Assembly (NCBI RefSeq): GCF_963678635.1
Contig: NC_087069.1
Location: forward strand, 40,157,331-40,221,330
Length of the DNA: 64,000 nucleotides
DNA from: Symsagittifera roscoffensis
Taxonomy: Eukaryota > Xenacoelomorpha > Acoela > Convolutidae
Reading direction: 5' to 3'
Made by a program: the position numbers and the translations under genes. Below, in pieces: positions 32,283 to 42,207 of the stretch (positions are counted from its first letter, which is position 1; each line of letters begins with the position of its first letter). The notes beneath the pieces are model-generated. The model saw only the letters and a list, made by a program, of their open reading frames with translations. It did no database searches and was not told the DNA's origin.

Positions 32283-35200
32283 ATGCAGCGCAGGGACTCG
32301 TTAGGATCGACTACTAAAATTCCCAGGCTAAGCAAGGGAAGCACGCGGAAATTTAGAACTAGGCGTAGCCAAACCTCGTTTAGCAGCGCTTCCGACGCGT
32401 TTGCTGAAGACGAATCGACTAAAGGTCAACCTGATCTTTCAGTGATCGAAATGAGACTAAGGAGCGAGAAAAACCTTGATGGCAATCAAGGGCGGAGCGC
32501 CGAGGCCGAGCCTGCGAGCGAAACGCCGGTGGATCCCTTTGACGAAGGGGAGCGAACGCTCATTCGACCCGACTTTGAGCCAGACGGGGTCCTCGAACGA
32601 GAGGAAGTCGAGAGGACAGAGGAGACCTCGGAGCGTTCCGAGGTCGAACCTCGGGAGGAAGTGTTGTACAGGGGAATGTCCAAATCAGAGACTAAGAGCT
32701 ATAAATGGAGAAAGGAACCTTCACATCTGACAAGTGCACACTCATCCTTGGCCAAACAGAGTAACAACGCGATGATGTCGAGTATGAGTCCGGGTGAAGA
32801 GCAGACGTTCTCGAAGGCCAAGAAGAGTTGGAAGTCCTTGTACGACGAACGCATGGCGTCACTACCAACTGTAGGTTTGACTTCCAGTGATGACTACCCG
32901 GAGATAACCCATCCGGATGTGAACTTCACACCGTGCCCAAGGAACGACATGAGCAGGGAGGCATCTTCTGCCTCGCCGACCAGGCCTATGTCAGATGGGA
33001 TAACGATGGGAGCATCATCAACGTTTGACAGACTGATGACGTCAATGCACAAGCAAAAGGGCGGTGCGTCATCAAGTACTAGGCTACAGCCACAGTTGAC
33101 CTCGTCTTCTCTGGGGCTAACCCCGCCACTGGGGGCAGCTGGTGACATAAGTCATATGTTCGCTGGTGTGATGAATGGCCTGGATGAATTGAGGCGAGAC
33201 ATGACTAAGCGGATAGATCAAGTTGACGAGAGAGCTCACCATGGTCGAGAGAATTTGAAAGATGAGCTAACGCACGTGAAGTCGCAGGCGAGGTTTGATC
33301 AGGCTCAATTGATTCGTGACACCGATCAATGCCTGGCCGAGAGCCTGGCTCAGGCAAACAAAGAGTCAGAGGAAAGAGAGGCTAGGATGACAAGAGAGAT
33401 CGAGCGATTGTTGAATGATCATGATAATACCTACGCGCAAACGATGACTGGCCTGGAAAGGAGGTTGGACGCCAAATCTGACTTGATGATGCGGAAGCTT
33501 GACGCGATCCTGAATGGGAATAATTGGCAGGAGCATTCCAACTCAAGGGAGCGCTCACGCCATGCGAATGTTGGAGATGGTACGGGCAACAGTGCCAGAG
33601 CCCAGCAAGGCTCGAGAACGAACTACGAACATAGAAACAAGGAGCGGCCAAGGGCAGCCCCGCAGAGGCCTGGCTGGACAAACCCAGTCCCACCGGAGGC
33701 AGATGCCACCCCGGAGACAAGATTGCCAACCGTGCCACAAGTCAGTTCAGTACCAGATCTGACTACAGTCTCACAAGACACAACGATGTATGCCTCGATG
33801 TTTGAGCCTCTGAACAGATCTCTTGAAACATTCATCACCAAGCTCTCGAAGTCAACCGAGAGAGGAGAGAGGTCAAGAAGAACACTGAAAAAGCCGAAGT
33901 CATATAAAGACGAGTCAGACGGCTGCATTGATACTTGGATAGAGGTGATGAAGTTACACTTTGAGGAAGAAAATCTCTCCAAGAAACAAGAGTGCAGCGC
34001 GCTGACGAGCAACCTAGAGGGTACTGCATTAAATTGTGTAATGGCGAAAAGAGCCAATGAGAGAGACAGCGCTCGCAAGATATTCGACATCCTGCTGAAT
34101 CGTTTCGGCTCTGGAGTACAAGGGCACCAGGCCATGGTGAAGTTCGAGAAGAGGCGTCAGAGAGATGAAGAATCAATAGATAAATTCTTGGACGACCTTG
34201 AATTGCTCAGGAGGAGGAGCAACCCGGATGAGAGAATATCCGAACGAAACTTGGCGATCGCTTCGAAGTTCATGGATGGTGTAAGGAGTGAGGAGTTGAA
34301 GACGATGTTGGCCACTCACTTCACCCTGGCGCTTGACCAGGTACCCACGCCCGACGACTTGCGTATGAAGTCACGCGAGTATTTACTGATAAAACCGAGG
34401 GCGCAAAACCGTTACAGCAATTATGGCAACTATAGCGGGACAAACACTGGTGCGAATTCCAGTTGGTACAAACCTCGCGATGACATGGACAAGAGGAGGT
34501 CGTGTGCGAATTGTGGTTCGATGGACCATCACGTTTCTGCGTGTTCTGCATACAAACAGAACATGAAGGCCATAGGCTACTTTCTCGAGGACGCTGACGC
34601 GACCGACGAGGATCATGAAGAGTACGTGAGAGGGCTCATCATGAAATATGGTCCGAGGTGTTTCTTCTGTAATTTGGAGGGACACTTCAAGTCGGATTGT
34701 ACTCAATTTTGGGACGCAGTAGCGGACGCGAAACATCCCCGCCACGAAGAGGCGCTTTCGGGTGTCAAGGCCAGTCGAGCACGTCTGATGAACGAGGCTG
34801 AATCTCGGAGAAAGGAAACGACACCGAGCACCTTTGCGACCAAAAAGGTTAAGACATGGCCTGACGAGGTGGTAGCCTCGAACCTCGAAGCAGAGTCGTC
34901 TAGTCCACTCAAGGTGGATTACGGCCTGGCGGCAAGGACAGCGCTGCAGAATGTCAAACAGCACCTTGCCACGAAAGAAGTGGAGCAATGGGTAAGGTCG
35001 GAGCTGGAGAGCACAGATCTTCGGGAAAGTCTTAATGTCCTGAGTAAGACGACAAGAGCAGAAGATGAAAAAGAGCCCAAGAAACAGGGACTAAAACTGA
35101 ACGTTATATCTGGCAAGACTTTCGGCATGACGAAGGCAGGGACCAAAATAATGTCTATCATCTCAGTCGCAGGGCACCAGGTGGTCAAGAACCTGAGCGA

Positions 35201-38200
35201 GCCATCCGAGATTACACTGGTCCACCTGGACATCTATGCCGACTACCTGAAGGAGAAGGATCCCAAACTGGACTCCAGGGCAGTGCGAGCGCTGCTCACA
35301 ACGGGAGGTCCGAGATTGATGAAAGTGGACGGACATTATATCGATGTCCATGGCCCTTACCCGATTCTGATGAACGTGGATGGCATCAATATCTACACGA
35401 AAGCTCACATAACTGATGCGAACGATCAGGTTGGCCGGATATACATTGGTCAAGAGGAGCTGAAGGTCAGACGAATCGGACACAACGCGATGCTCGAACA
35501 AGATGCTGTGCATATTGGTTGCGAGGCAGATCTGGCCGCACACGTTCTGGACGTGCAAGGCAGACAACTTTCAGTAAAGGGGCTGCTAGACACGGGAGCA
35601 GTGGTTAGTGTCATGCCAATCAAAACTTGGACCGACATGGGTTTCGAAAGATCGGATCTCATACCGACAAACATCAGGTTGGCAGCTGCCAATCAGGGAG
35701 CGATCTATGTCGCCGGACGAACCCCGATCATCTCACTGCAGCTTGGAGGAAGACATCTTTGGATGAGCTTCCTAGTAGTAGAGAATTTGGATGAATCCGA
35801 CCAGTTCATCCTAGGAAGGGATTTCGTTCGCAACTTTGACGTCACGATTGATCTCAATGACGGATTGATTAGGATCAAGGATCCTGAAAGAAAGTATGAG
35901 AAAAGACCCCTTAATAAGATCTTAATTAATCAGGCCAAGGTGCCGATTTTTCTGGATCGAAAAGTTAGATTAAAACCGAACCAAGCCGTAGTAGCGACGT
36001 TTAGGATGAGGAACTTGAATGAACTCAGCAATGACAGACAGGTGTGTCTGGTACCAAATCCAAACAGTAAAAGCTCGGCTATTTTAGGAAGAAGCTTCTC
36101 ACTCACTCAGAGCGGACTGTGTGTGAGTGTGTTATTGAACACAGAAGCAACAACAGTGACAATACAGAGGGGAAAGAAACTTGGCTACGCTTTGCCTCTG
36201 AACACAGACTTTCTGAGTGTGGAGAACTTGAAGAAGTTTGACGTAACTAAATGTCCATTACATGCGAACCAAGAATGTATAATGAAAAGAGTAATTGAAT
36301 TGAAATCTTATAGGAAATTGTTTTCAATGAAGTCGGAAACAGATGATGGGCTGTCTAGTTGTTCCAACTTTCCTGAGAGGCCGACGGAAGCAGAGTTAGC
36401 AGCGAATAGGCCTGTCCTACCTGAGATAGAACATCTGAAGGGTAAAATATCTGACAAGGAACTAGATTCGCTTAGGGCGGTGCTAGATCGGAACGCAGAC
36501 GTTTTTTCAAAGCATAAGGCCGATATAGGTTGTTGCAATTTTGTAGAGCACGAGATTGAGATAGAAGAGGGCTCGGTACCTCATAGGGAAGGGGCGAGAA
36601 GAATGACCCCAAATAAGTCAGAAGCGTGTAGGAAGGAAATTGAAATGTTAATGGAGTACGACATGATTGAGCCGTCGAAGTCCCCATGGGCTTGTGGCGT
36701 GGTCATGGCGAAAAAGAAAGGGGGACAACTCAGATTTTGTTGTGATTTCCGTTATCTGAACGCAGTGACTATAAAGGACGCATACCCGATTCCCCGCATC
36801 GATGAGAGCCTATCCAAGCTGGGAGACGCTAAGTTCTTCACGACGTTGGATTTGGGCTCCGCATTCTGGCAAGTGCCACTCAGAAAGCAAGATCGAGAGA
36901 AAACAGGTTTCGCGTGTGAGCTGGGACTCTTCCAGTGGAAGAGGATGCCATTCGGATTGTGCAACGCGACGGCCACATTCCAGCGACTGATGGCCCAGGC
37001 ACTCACGAGCGTCACTAAGAAATACGGGAATCTCATCATGTGTTATGTCGATGATGTTGTGATTGCAACACCAACCCTAGAAGACCACATAGAGAGGTTG
37101 GAGGAGGTGTTTTCTTGCATGAAGCAGGCGGGTCTGAAATGCAAACCCTCTAAGTGTGAAATCCTCAGGGATTCCATAAAGTATTTGGGCCGCCTGGTTG
37201 ACAAACATGGAGTGAGACCAGATCCCGAAGCAGTTGAAGCGGTGTTGACCTGGAAGGCACCTAAAACAGATACACAGTTGATGAGTTTTCTGGGATTCGC
37301 CAATTATTATCGTGAGTTCATCAAGGGGTATGCTGACAAAATATACCCCATGCAGAGATTGATGAGAAACAAGGGCAAAAAGTTCACCTGGACTGATGAG
37401 GCACAAGTCTCATTTGAAAACATCAAACGTGAACTTTGCGAGGCACCGGTCCTCGGCATGCCAACGGAGAAGGGAATGTTCGTGCTGGACACGGATGCAT
37501 CAGTGGTTGCGATATCAGGCATACTTCACCAAGAGCAGGAGTGGAACGGGAGAACGGTTCTTTGTCCGATAGCTTATGGAAGTAAAGTCCTGAGTGACAC
37601 TGAGATGAAGTACGGCGCACCAAAAGCGGAGATGTTTGCTGTGATCACGTTCGTGGAAAAATACAGGGCCTACCTGGGGAGTGCTCCATTCAAGTTACGT
37701 GTGGACAATCGTGCCCTTGCCTGGCTGAAAACCTATTCGATGGATCAAAGCTACATTGGTCGTTGGATCGTGCGCTTGGATGGATACCACATGATCATAG
37801 AGCACCGTACCCGTGACAAGCACCAGAACGCAGATAGCCTCAGTAAAAAGACAGAATTTTATGAGCGCCTCGAGGAGAAGCAGGCTAACCAATCAGAGAT
37901 CAAAGACGGGTTTTCCTTTCTGGACAAAGAAACCTACGATAAGCTGCCACTTACTAGGTGGTTAGACAAATCAGGACATCCTATACCTGGACACCCTGAC
38001 CTTCCAGTGGAGACGGCCGCGGAGATAAAGCTTTTAGCCAGAAGCGAACCCGTTCCGTTGGACCTGCTAGTCCGATCCAACTTGGTACAGCAAGAACTGA
38101 CCAGGCTGGGTATAAACAGCATCGCTTTATTGAATAAGACGGTGAACGTGGCGCCGGATGTCATGGGAAAACTCCGTGACTTGTTGGATAGGGAAGTGAA

Positions 38201-41200
38201 TAGGCATGATCGTGAATGGATGGAGACCATGCAGAGGTTGACTGTCACCGAGAGAACAGAGAAGAGGCCAGTGTCCATTCGCAGCCGAGGCGTTGAACGG
38301 GATTGCAGGTCGATCGTCAACCAGCTGGTGACCTCGATGCCGAAAGAAGTATTGTTGAGAACTTCGTTCACTGAATATGGAACATCGAATCAAAACCAAG
38401 CTACTGAGGAAGTCAGGATCAGGTCGAAATCTAGCTTCACGAGGAGAGTGCACTTCACGGATGCAAAAGAGGAATATGAGCCAAGCCCAGATTGTTCGTC
38501 CATGGACGAGACAATGTCCGGGGAGTCTGACACCTTCGAGCCAGTCAAGGACGTCTCCTCTGATGAGTCAGACACCTTTGAGCCCGTGCAGGACGACTTG
38601 TCCGGGGAGAGGTTGACTAGACCACCTAGGGGCAGAATTTTGTCCGGGGAGTCGGGTTCAAAGCGACCGATGGACAGAGTTTTGTCCGGGGAGTCAAGAA
38701 ACATCTCAGACAACTTGGAATATGATGTTGAGGAATCAGTCGTTTCAAGTGGTGACTCGAGACCCCAGTCCTGGGACAACACGTCTGAAACAACTTCCAA
38801 TTCCGATGTGTCAGAGATCGCAATCCACTCCTTATTGGTAGACTGGAAGCAGCGTGGGCTGGACCGAGAAACACATCAGGATCCAGACAGGGACAGATAC
38901 ACCTCAGATGAAGAGGGCACTGTGGTAGATAATGCCGCAGACGAGCTCGAGCTGATAGCAGTTTCAAAACGCCCAACCAGATTGCTGCCACATGGTACAG
39001 TCGTCCGTACCAATCTGGAACCATCTGTGCAAGAAGCGACGCCTTTGAAAAGGATATGGTGTGTCAAGTTGATGGACGATGCTCATGCCCCGGAGATAAT
39101 GAGTGGGCAAATGAACGTGGTGAAGACGTATTTGAAAGCCAGGTACAGGCTGTCGGATCTCCTGAGGGCTCAACGAAATGATAGAATGACGAGCAGTCTG
39201 AAAAGATGGATCGAGAATGGAGCACCTGACAAGGGAGACTTGGAAGAAGACAGCTACAAAATCCTGAAGCAATTTTACCTGAAGAGGAAAGACTTGTTGT
39301 ACCTGAATAAGGACGGAATCGTAGCCTGTAAGCGCAAGGAGGAGGACAAGGTCCTTTATAAATACAATTCAATAGTGTTACCACAATTGTACCAGACTGA
39401 ATTGCTCTTTCGCTCACATGATCAGATGGGACATCAAGGCGTGGACAAAGTGTATAACAGGATACAAAAACGATTCGAATGGCCGGGATTGAAGAAGGCT
39501 TGTGAGAAATGGATAGCCGCATGCCTGTCTTGTCAACAGGCAAAGGATCCCAGGAAACTAAGGTTCCCCCTACAGTCAATAGAATCGTCAGGTTTCAACG
39601 AAGTGGTGCAAATTGATCATCAGAAAATCTGCATGACAGCAACGGGCTATAATCAGGTGCTGGTAATGATCGACCATTTTACAAAGTATGCGGAGGCAGC
39701 ACCCTGCATGACAGCGTCGGCAGAAGAAACATGCGATCATTTGATAAACGTGTGGATAGCAAGGCATGGCTGCCCCATCACGTTCCAATCGGACAATGGC
39801 AAAGCATTCGTAGGTGATCTCACGAAAGAGTTAATGAAAAGGTCGCAGGTAGCGCAGGCCCACTCGACCACTTATCACCCGCAAACGAATGGCTTAGTCG
39901 AGAGGCAGAATCGCACACTGGTATCCATGTTGAGAGTCTACTGCTCACGCTATATGGATGACTGGGACAAGCACTTGCCGCAAGTGATGGGTGCTTACAA
40001 CAGCACGGAGCATTCCACCACGGGAATAAGCCCGCATATGATGCTGACGGGTCATGAAAAAGCACTCCCGTTAACGTTCTTCTACCCTGAATATGAAGGG
40101 AAGAGAACAGCACCGCAAACGTACGTGCGGGACGTTATTAGAAGACAACAGGACCTCAATGACTTATGCAGGAGGAATACGCAACAGGCGCAAATTAGAC
40201 AAAAAAGGAGGTTTGATAAAAGAACAGCCGATGCAAAAGCCTACTCAGTTGGCGATTACGTCTGGGTGTTCCAGGAAGTGGTTCCACCAAAAGGAACCAA
40301 GAAACTATTAAAGAAATGGCGTGGTCCATTTCAGATAACAGAGGTGCATCAAGGAGGTCGTTTTTATCGGCTGAGCACCGGAAGAGCGGCTCATTACGAG
40401 AATATCAAACCACACAACGCCTCGTCCGAGGATTGGTGCATCCCAGCGGACATGCAAGAGGGAGACTATTTAATAGTGGATCCTGCTTGTGAAGTGAATG
40501 AAAGGGGTACTCGCGACAAGAACGACGGGAATGAGATGGTGGACAATTGTGATCTACCACTGGATCTCGAGTTGACTGAGCGAGTAGAGGTGGACGATGA
40601 AACTCTACCCTATGCCGAAGAAGACTGGGATTGCCCGGAACAAACCGAAATTGACAAAGGAATACAGCCTGACTTTCCGCTCACTATGGAGACACGCCAA
40701 AGTAAGAGGGAAAAAAACCAGAAGAAATACAATCCGTATGGCGAGGACTTCGTTGTAGACCGGATAGTAGTGAGTGATGTCATAGACTCGCTGGTGGGGC
40801 TGGACGAAGTAGCAATGCTAGAAGAAATCGACCTTGTGAACGATATGGATCAAGATTGGATCGACGATCGATCAGAACCGGAAGTGGAGTTCGAACCAGA
40901 AGCGGAACAGACTCATGAGCAAGAACTAACAAACTTGCGCGTGCTCGAATGGCTCCACGATCTGCCGACAGATCCAAAAGAGACGATCCTGACGATTCAG
41001 GACGTCGACAGAGACGGCGTCAAATACATCAGTCATGACAATACCGAGTCCAACTGGGTCGCCCCAGATGGTCCTCTACGTGTTCCACAATCCAACCTCG
41101 GTCTCCTAGACTTTGGGCGATCGACGGGGACGTCGATGGATATTTTTGTCCGGGGAGTGGGGGTAGGACTCACCCACACCGAAAATCTCATAATAAAAAA

Positions 41201-41765
41201 ATTGAAATCGGCAAGGGAAACCGGAGAACTAGAGACAGAGGGCGAGAATGCTAAGAAACCACCTTTTGGACGAATCTTTGAATCGTATTTTGATCTCCCG
41301 AACCACTATTCGAACAATATCGTTATAACGGACAGCGATTTCATACTCACGGAACGCACGTGCGCCATAGCGATAACTGCGGACGTAAGCTTTAAAACAG
41401 CACTAGCGGCCGACTTTAAAAGAGAGTACAAGAATATCGAGTTTTTATGGAAACAGAGGCCGGGTGTAGGAGGAATGATAGCGTTACCCCCTGTTGCATC
41501 ACAGATACCAGGGAAATATTTGTGTTTTTTGGTTACGAAAGCTACTGATAGGCAACACGTGAATCCGGAGAGCTTGGTGTTGGCCTTGACTCGACTTAGG
41601 GATTTCCTGGTTGAGAGAGGTGTGACCTCTCTCTCGTTGCCAGTATACGATCCTAATAGGGGAAAGCTACATCCGAGAGAGTTGTACGCTCTTGTGCATG
41701 TGATATTTTCAGAGACTGACATAGAGGTTTACTTACATAAAAAATACTATCTGAGCATATGCTAA
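32283..41765 (+). CDS. Element 2 Gag-Pol polyprotein with C-terminal macrodomain-like region
   Basis: 3160 aa from the first in-frame ATG (32283); the frame is open slightly upstream without ATG. Order: acidic/basic N-terminus; coiled coil (about 295-415); Ty3-type capsid (about 520-720); two CCHC knuckles (near 740 and 794); aspartic protease Asp-Thr-Gly (D1103); RT with YVDD (Y1588, D1590, D1591); RNase H (near 1735); an unusually long acidic linker (about 1880-2290) with LSGES-type repeats; integrase with HHCC zinc region, D2445, D2504, E2540 (35-residue spacing); then about 450 residues including an acidic stretch. The last ~150 residues resemble a TARG1-like macrodomain: an Ala-rich loop then AADFKREY, a CFLVTKA strand, an ALTRLRDFL helix, LSLPVYD, then a terminal ETDIEVYLH block. 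The Gly-rich ADP-ribose loops are altered. No frameshift or stop interrupts the polyprotein. Confidence 0.93.
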   Translation: MQRRDSLGSTTKIPRLSKGSTRKFRTRRSQTSFSSASDAFAEDESTKGQPDLSVIEMRLRSEKNLDGNQGRSAEAEPASETPVDPFDEGERTLIRPDFEPDGVLEREEVERTEETSERSEVEPREEVLYRGMSKSETKSYKWRKEPSHLTSAHSSLAKQSNNAMMSSMSPGEEQTFSKAKKSWKSLYDERMASLPTVGLTSSDDYPEITHPDVNFTPCPRNDMSREASSASPTRPMSDGITMGASSTFDRLMTSMHKQKGGASSSTRLQPQLTSSSLGLTPPLGAAGDISHMFAGVMNGLDELRRDMTKRIDQVDERAHHGRENLKDELTHVKSQARFDQAQLIRDTDQCLAESLAQANKESEEREARMTREIERLLNDHDNTYAQTMTGLERRLDAKSDLMMRKLDAILNGNNWQEHSNSRERSRHANVGDGTGNSARAQQGSRTNYEHRNKERPRAAPQRPGWTNPVPPEADATPETRLPTVPQVSSVPDLTTVSQDTTMYASMFEPLNRSLETFITKLSKSTERGERSRRTLKKPKSYKDESDGCIDTWIEVMKLHFEEENLSKKQECSALTSNLEGTALNCVMAKRANERDSARKIFDILLNRFGSGVQGHQAMVKFEKRRQRDEESIDKFLDDLELLRRRSNPDERISERNLAIASKFMDGVRSEELKTMLATHFTLALDQVPTPDDLRMKSREYLLIKPRAQNRYSNYGNYSGTNTGANSSWYKPRDDMDKRRSCANCGSMDHHVSACSAYKQNMKAIGYFLEDADATDEDHEEYVRGLIMKYGPRCFFCNLEGHFKSDCTQFWDAVADAKHPRHEEALSGVKASRARLMNEAESRRKETTPSTFATKKVKTWPDEVVASNLEAESSSPLKVDYGLAARTALQNVKQHLATKEVEQWVRSELESTDLRESLNVLSKTTRAEDEKEPKKQGLKLNVISGKTFGMTKAGTKIMSIISVAGHQVVKNLSEPSEITLVHLDIYADYLKEKDPKLDSRAVRALLTTGGPRLMKVDGHYIDVHGPYPILMNVDGINIYTKAHITDANDQVGRIYIGQEELKVRRIGHNAMLEQDAVHIGCEADLAAHVLDVQGRQLSVKGLLDTGAVVSVMPIKTWTDMGFERSDLIPTNIRLAAANQGAIYVAGRTPIISLQLGGRHLWMSFLVVENLDESDQFILGRDFVRNFDVTIDLNDGLIRIKDPERKYEKRPLNKILINQAKVPIFLDRKVRLKPNQAVVATFRMRNLNELSNDRQVCLVPNPNSKSSAILGRSFSLTQSGLCVSVLLNTEATTVTIQRGKKLGYALPLNTDFLSVENLKKFDVTKCPLHANQECIMKRVIELKSYRKLFSMKSETDDGLSSCSNFPERPTEAELAANRPVLPEIEHLKGKISDKELDSLRAVLDRNADVFSKHKADIGCCNFVEHEIEIEEGSVPHREGARRMTPNKSEACRKEIEMLMEYDMIEPSKSPWACGVVMAKKKGGQLRFCCDFRYLNAVTIKDAYPIPRIDESLSKLGDAKFFTTLDLGSAFWQVPLRKQDREKTGFACELGLFQWKRMPFGLCNATATFQRLMAQALTSVTKKYGNLIMCYVDDVVIATPTLEDHIERLEEVFSCMKQAGLKCKPSKCEILRDSIKYLGRLVDKHGVRPDPEAVEAVLTWKAPKTDTQLMSFLGFANYYREFIKGYADKIYPMQRLMRNKGKKFTWTDEAQVSFENIKRELCEAPVLGMPTEKGMFVLDTDASVVAISGILHQEQEWNGRTVLCPIAYGSKVLSDTEMKYGAPKAEMFAVITFVEKYRAYLGSAPFKLRVDNRALAWLKTYSMDQSYIGRWIVRLDGYHMIIEHRTRDKHQNADSLSKKTEFYERLEEKQANQSEIKDGFSFLDKETYDKLPLTRWLDKSGHPIPGHPDLPVETAAEIKLLARSEPVPLDLLVRSNLVQQELTRLGINSIALLNKTVNVAPDVMGKLRDLLDREVNRHDREWMETMQRLTVTERTEKRPVSIRSRGVERDCRSIVNQLVTSMPKEVLLRTSFTEYGTSNQNQATEEVRIRSKSSFTRRVHFTDAKEEYEPSPDCSSMDETMSGESDTFEPVKDVSSDESDTFEPVQDDLSGERLTRPPRGRILSGESGSKRPMDRVLSGESRNISDNLEYDVEESVVSSGDSRPQSWDNTSETTSNSDVSEIAIHSLLVDWKQRGLDRETHQDPDRDRYTSDEEGTVVDNAADELELIAVSKRPTRLLPHGTVVRTNLEPSVQEATPLKRIWCVKLMDDAHAPEIMSGQMNVVKTYLKARYRLSDLLRAQRNDRMTSSLKRWIENGAPDKGDLEEDSYKILKQFYLKRKDLLYLNKDGIVACKRKEEDKVLYKYNSIVLPQLYQTELLFRSHDQMGHQGVDKVYNRIQKRFEWPGLKKACEKWIAACLSCQQAKDPRKLRFPLQSIESSGFNEVVQIDHQKICMTATGYNQVLVMIDHFTKYAEAAPCMTASAEETCDHLINVWIARHGCPITFQSDNGKAFVGDLTKELMKRSQVAQAHSTTYHPQTNGLVERQNRTLVSMLRVYCSRYMDDWDKHLPQVMGAYNSTEHSTTGISPHMMLTGHEKALPLTFFYPEYEGKRTAPQTYVRDVIRRQQDLNDLCRRNTQQAQIRQKRRFDKRTADAKAYSVGDYVWVFQEVVPPKGTKKLLKKWRGPFQITEVHQGGRFYRLSTGRAAHYENIKPHNASSEDWCIPADMQEGDYLIVDPACEVNERGTRDKNDGNEMVDNCDLPLDLELTERVEVDDETLPYAEEDWDCPEQTEIDKGIQPDFPLTMETRQSKREKNQKKYNPYGEDFVVDRIVVSDVIDSLVGLDEVAMLEEIDLVNDMDQDWIDDRSEPEVEFEPEAEQTHEQELTNLRVLEWLHDLPTDPKETILTIQDVDRDGVKYISHDNTESNWVAPDGPLRVPQSNLGLLDFGRSTGTSMDIFVRGVGVGLTHTENLIIKKLKSARETGELETEGENAKKPPFGRIFESYFDLPNHYSNNIVITDSDFILTERTCAIAITADVSFKTALAADFKREYKNIEFLWKQRPGVGGMIALPPVASQIPGKYLCFLVTKATDRQHVNPESLVLALTRLRDFLVERGVTSLSLPVYDPNRGKLHPRELYALVHVIFSETDIEVYLHKKYYLSIC

Positions 41766-42207
41766 GAATTGCGCTCGGCGATAAGTGGTTTTTATTAAGT
41801 TGCTCGATAAGAATTAGAGTCAAGCTTTAGGTTAGGCTTTAGGTACAGTATTAGGAATTAGGTTTTTATATGATAGTATAGGTGTGTGATGTTTATGTGT
41901 TTATGTTATGTTATTGTTATGATATGTTTTATGTTTGTGTCATCAAGGTGACAGCGCTTATTCGTGCTACTCTGACAAAGATAAAGGTGGACGATCCACC
42001 TTGGTGCTAAATTTCAAATCAGAATTGTGAAGAGAATTTCAATGGAGAATTTTAAAGAATTGATTGATGTTGCATCCAAAAATGATGGTTCTAAGTCGCG
42101 ACCTGTTTTTTAGATCTTGATTGATCGAAAATTGTTTACTGAACACTGAATCAGAAGAGACAGAGAGAAATTACACGACACGACAAGAAGAATCAACACG
42201 AAAAGAA
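41766..42207 (+). other. Element 2 inter-ORF spacer
   Basis: 442 nt between the two giant ORFs, with TG/TA-rich sequence around 41880-41940 and a good splice acceptor near 42113. The second ORF is probably made from a spliced subgenomic RNA or by internal initiation; no coding is seen here. Confidence 0.5.
42104..42113 (+). promoter_or_regulatory. Candidate 3' splice site before Element 2 ORF2
   Basis: TGTTTTTTAG at 42104-42113, 94 nt upstream of the ORF2 ATG. The matching donor in the leader was not identified. Confidence 0.35.

Noticed and set aside
38390-41722. Numerous minus-strand ORFs of 60-170 codons opposite Element 2 gag-pol and ORF2
   Set aside because: They are shadows of the long GC-balanced sense ORFs; none shows a domain or start context.
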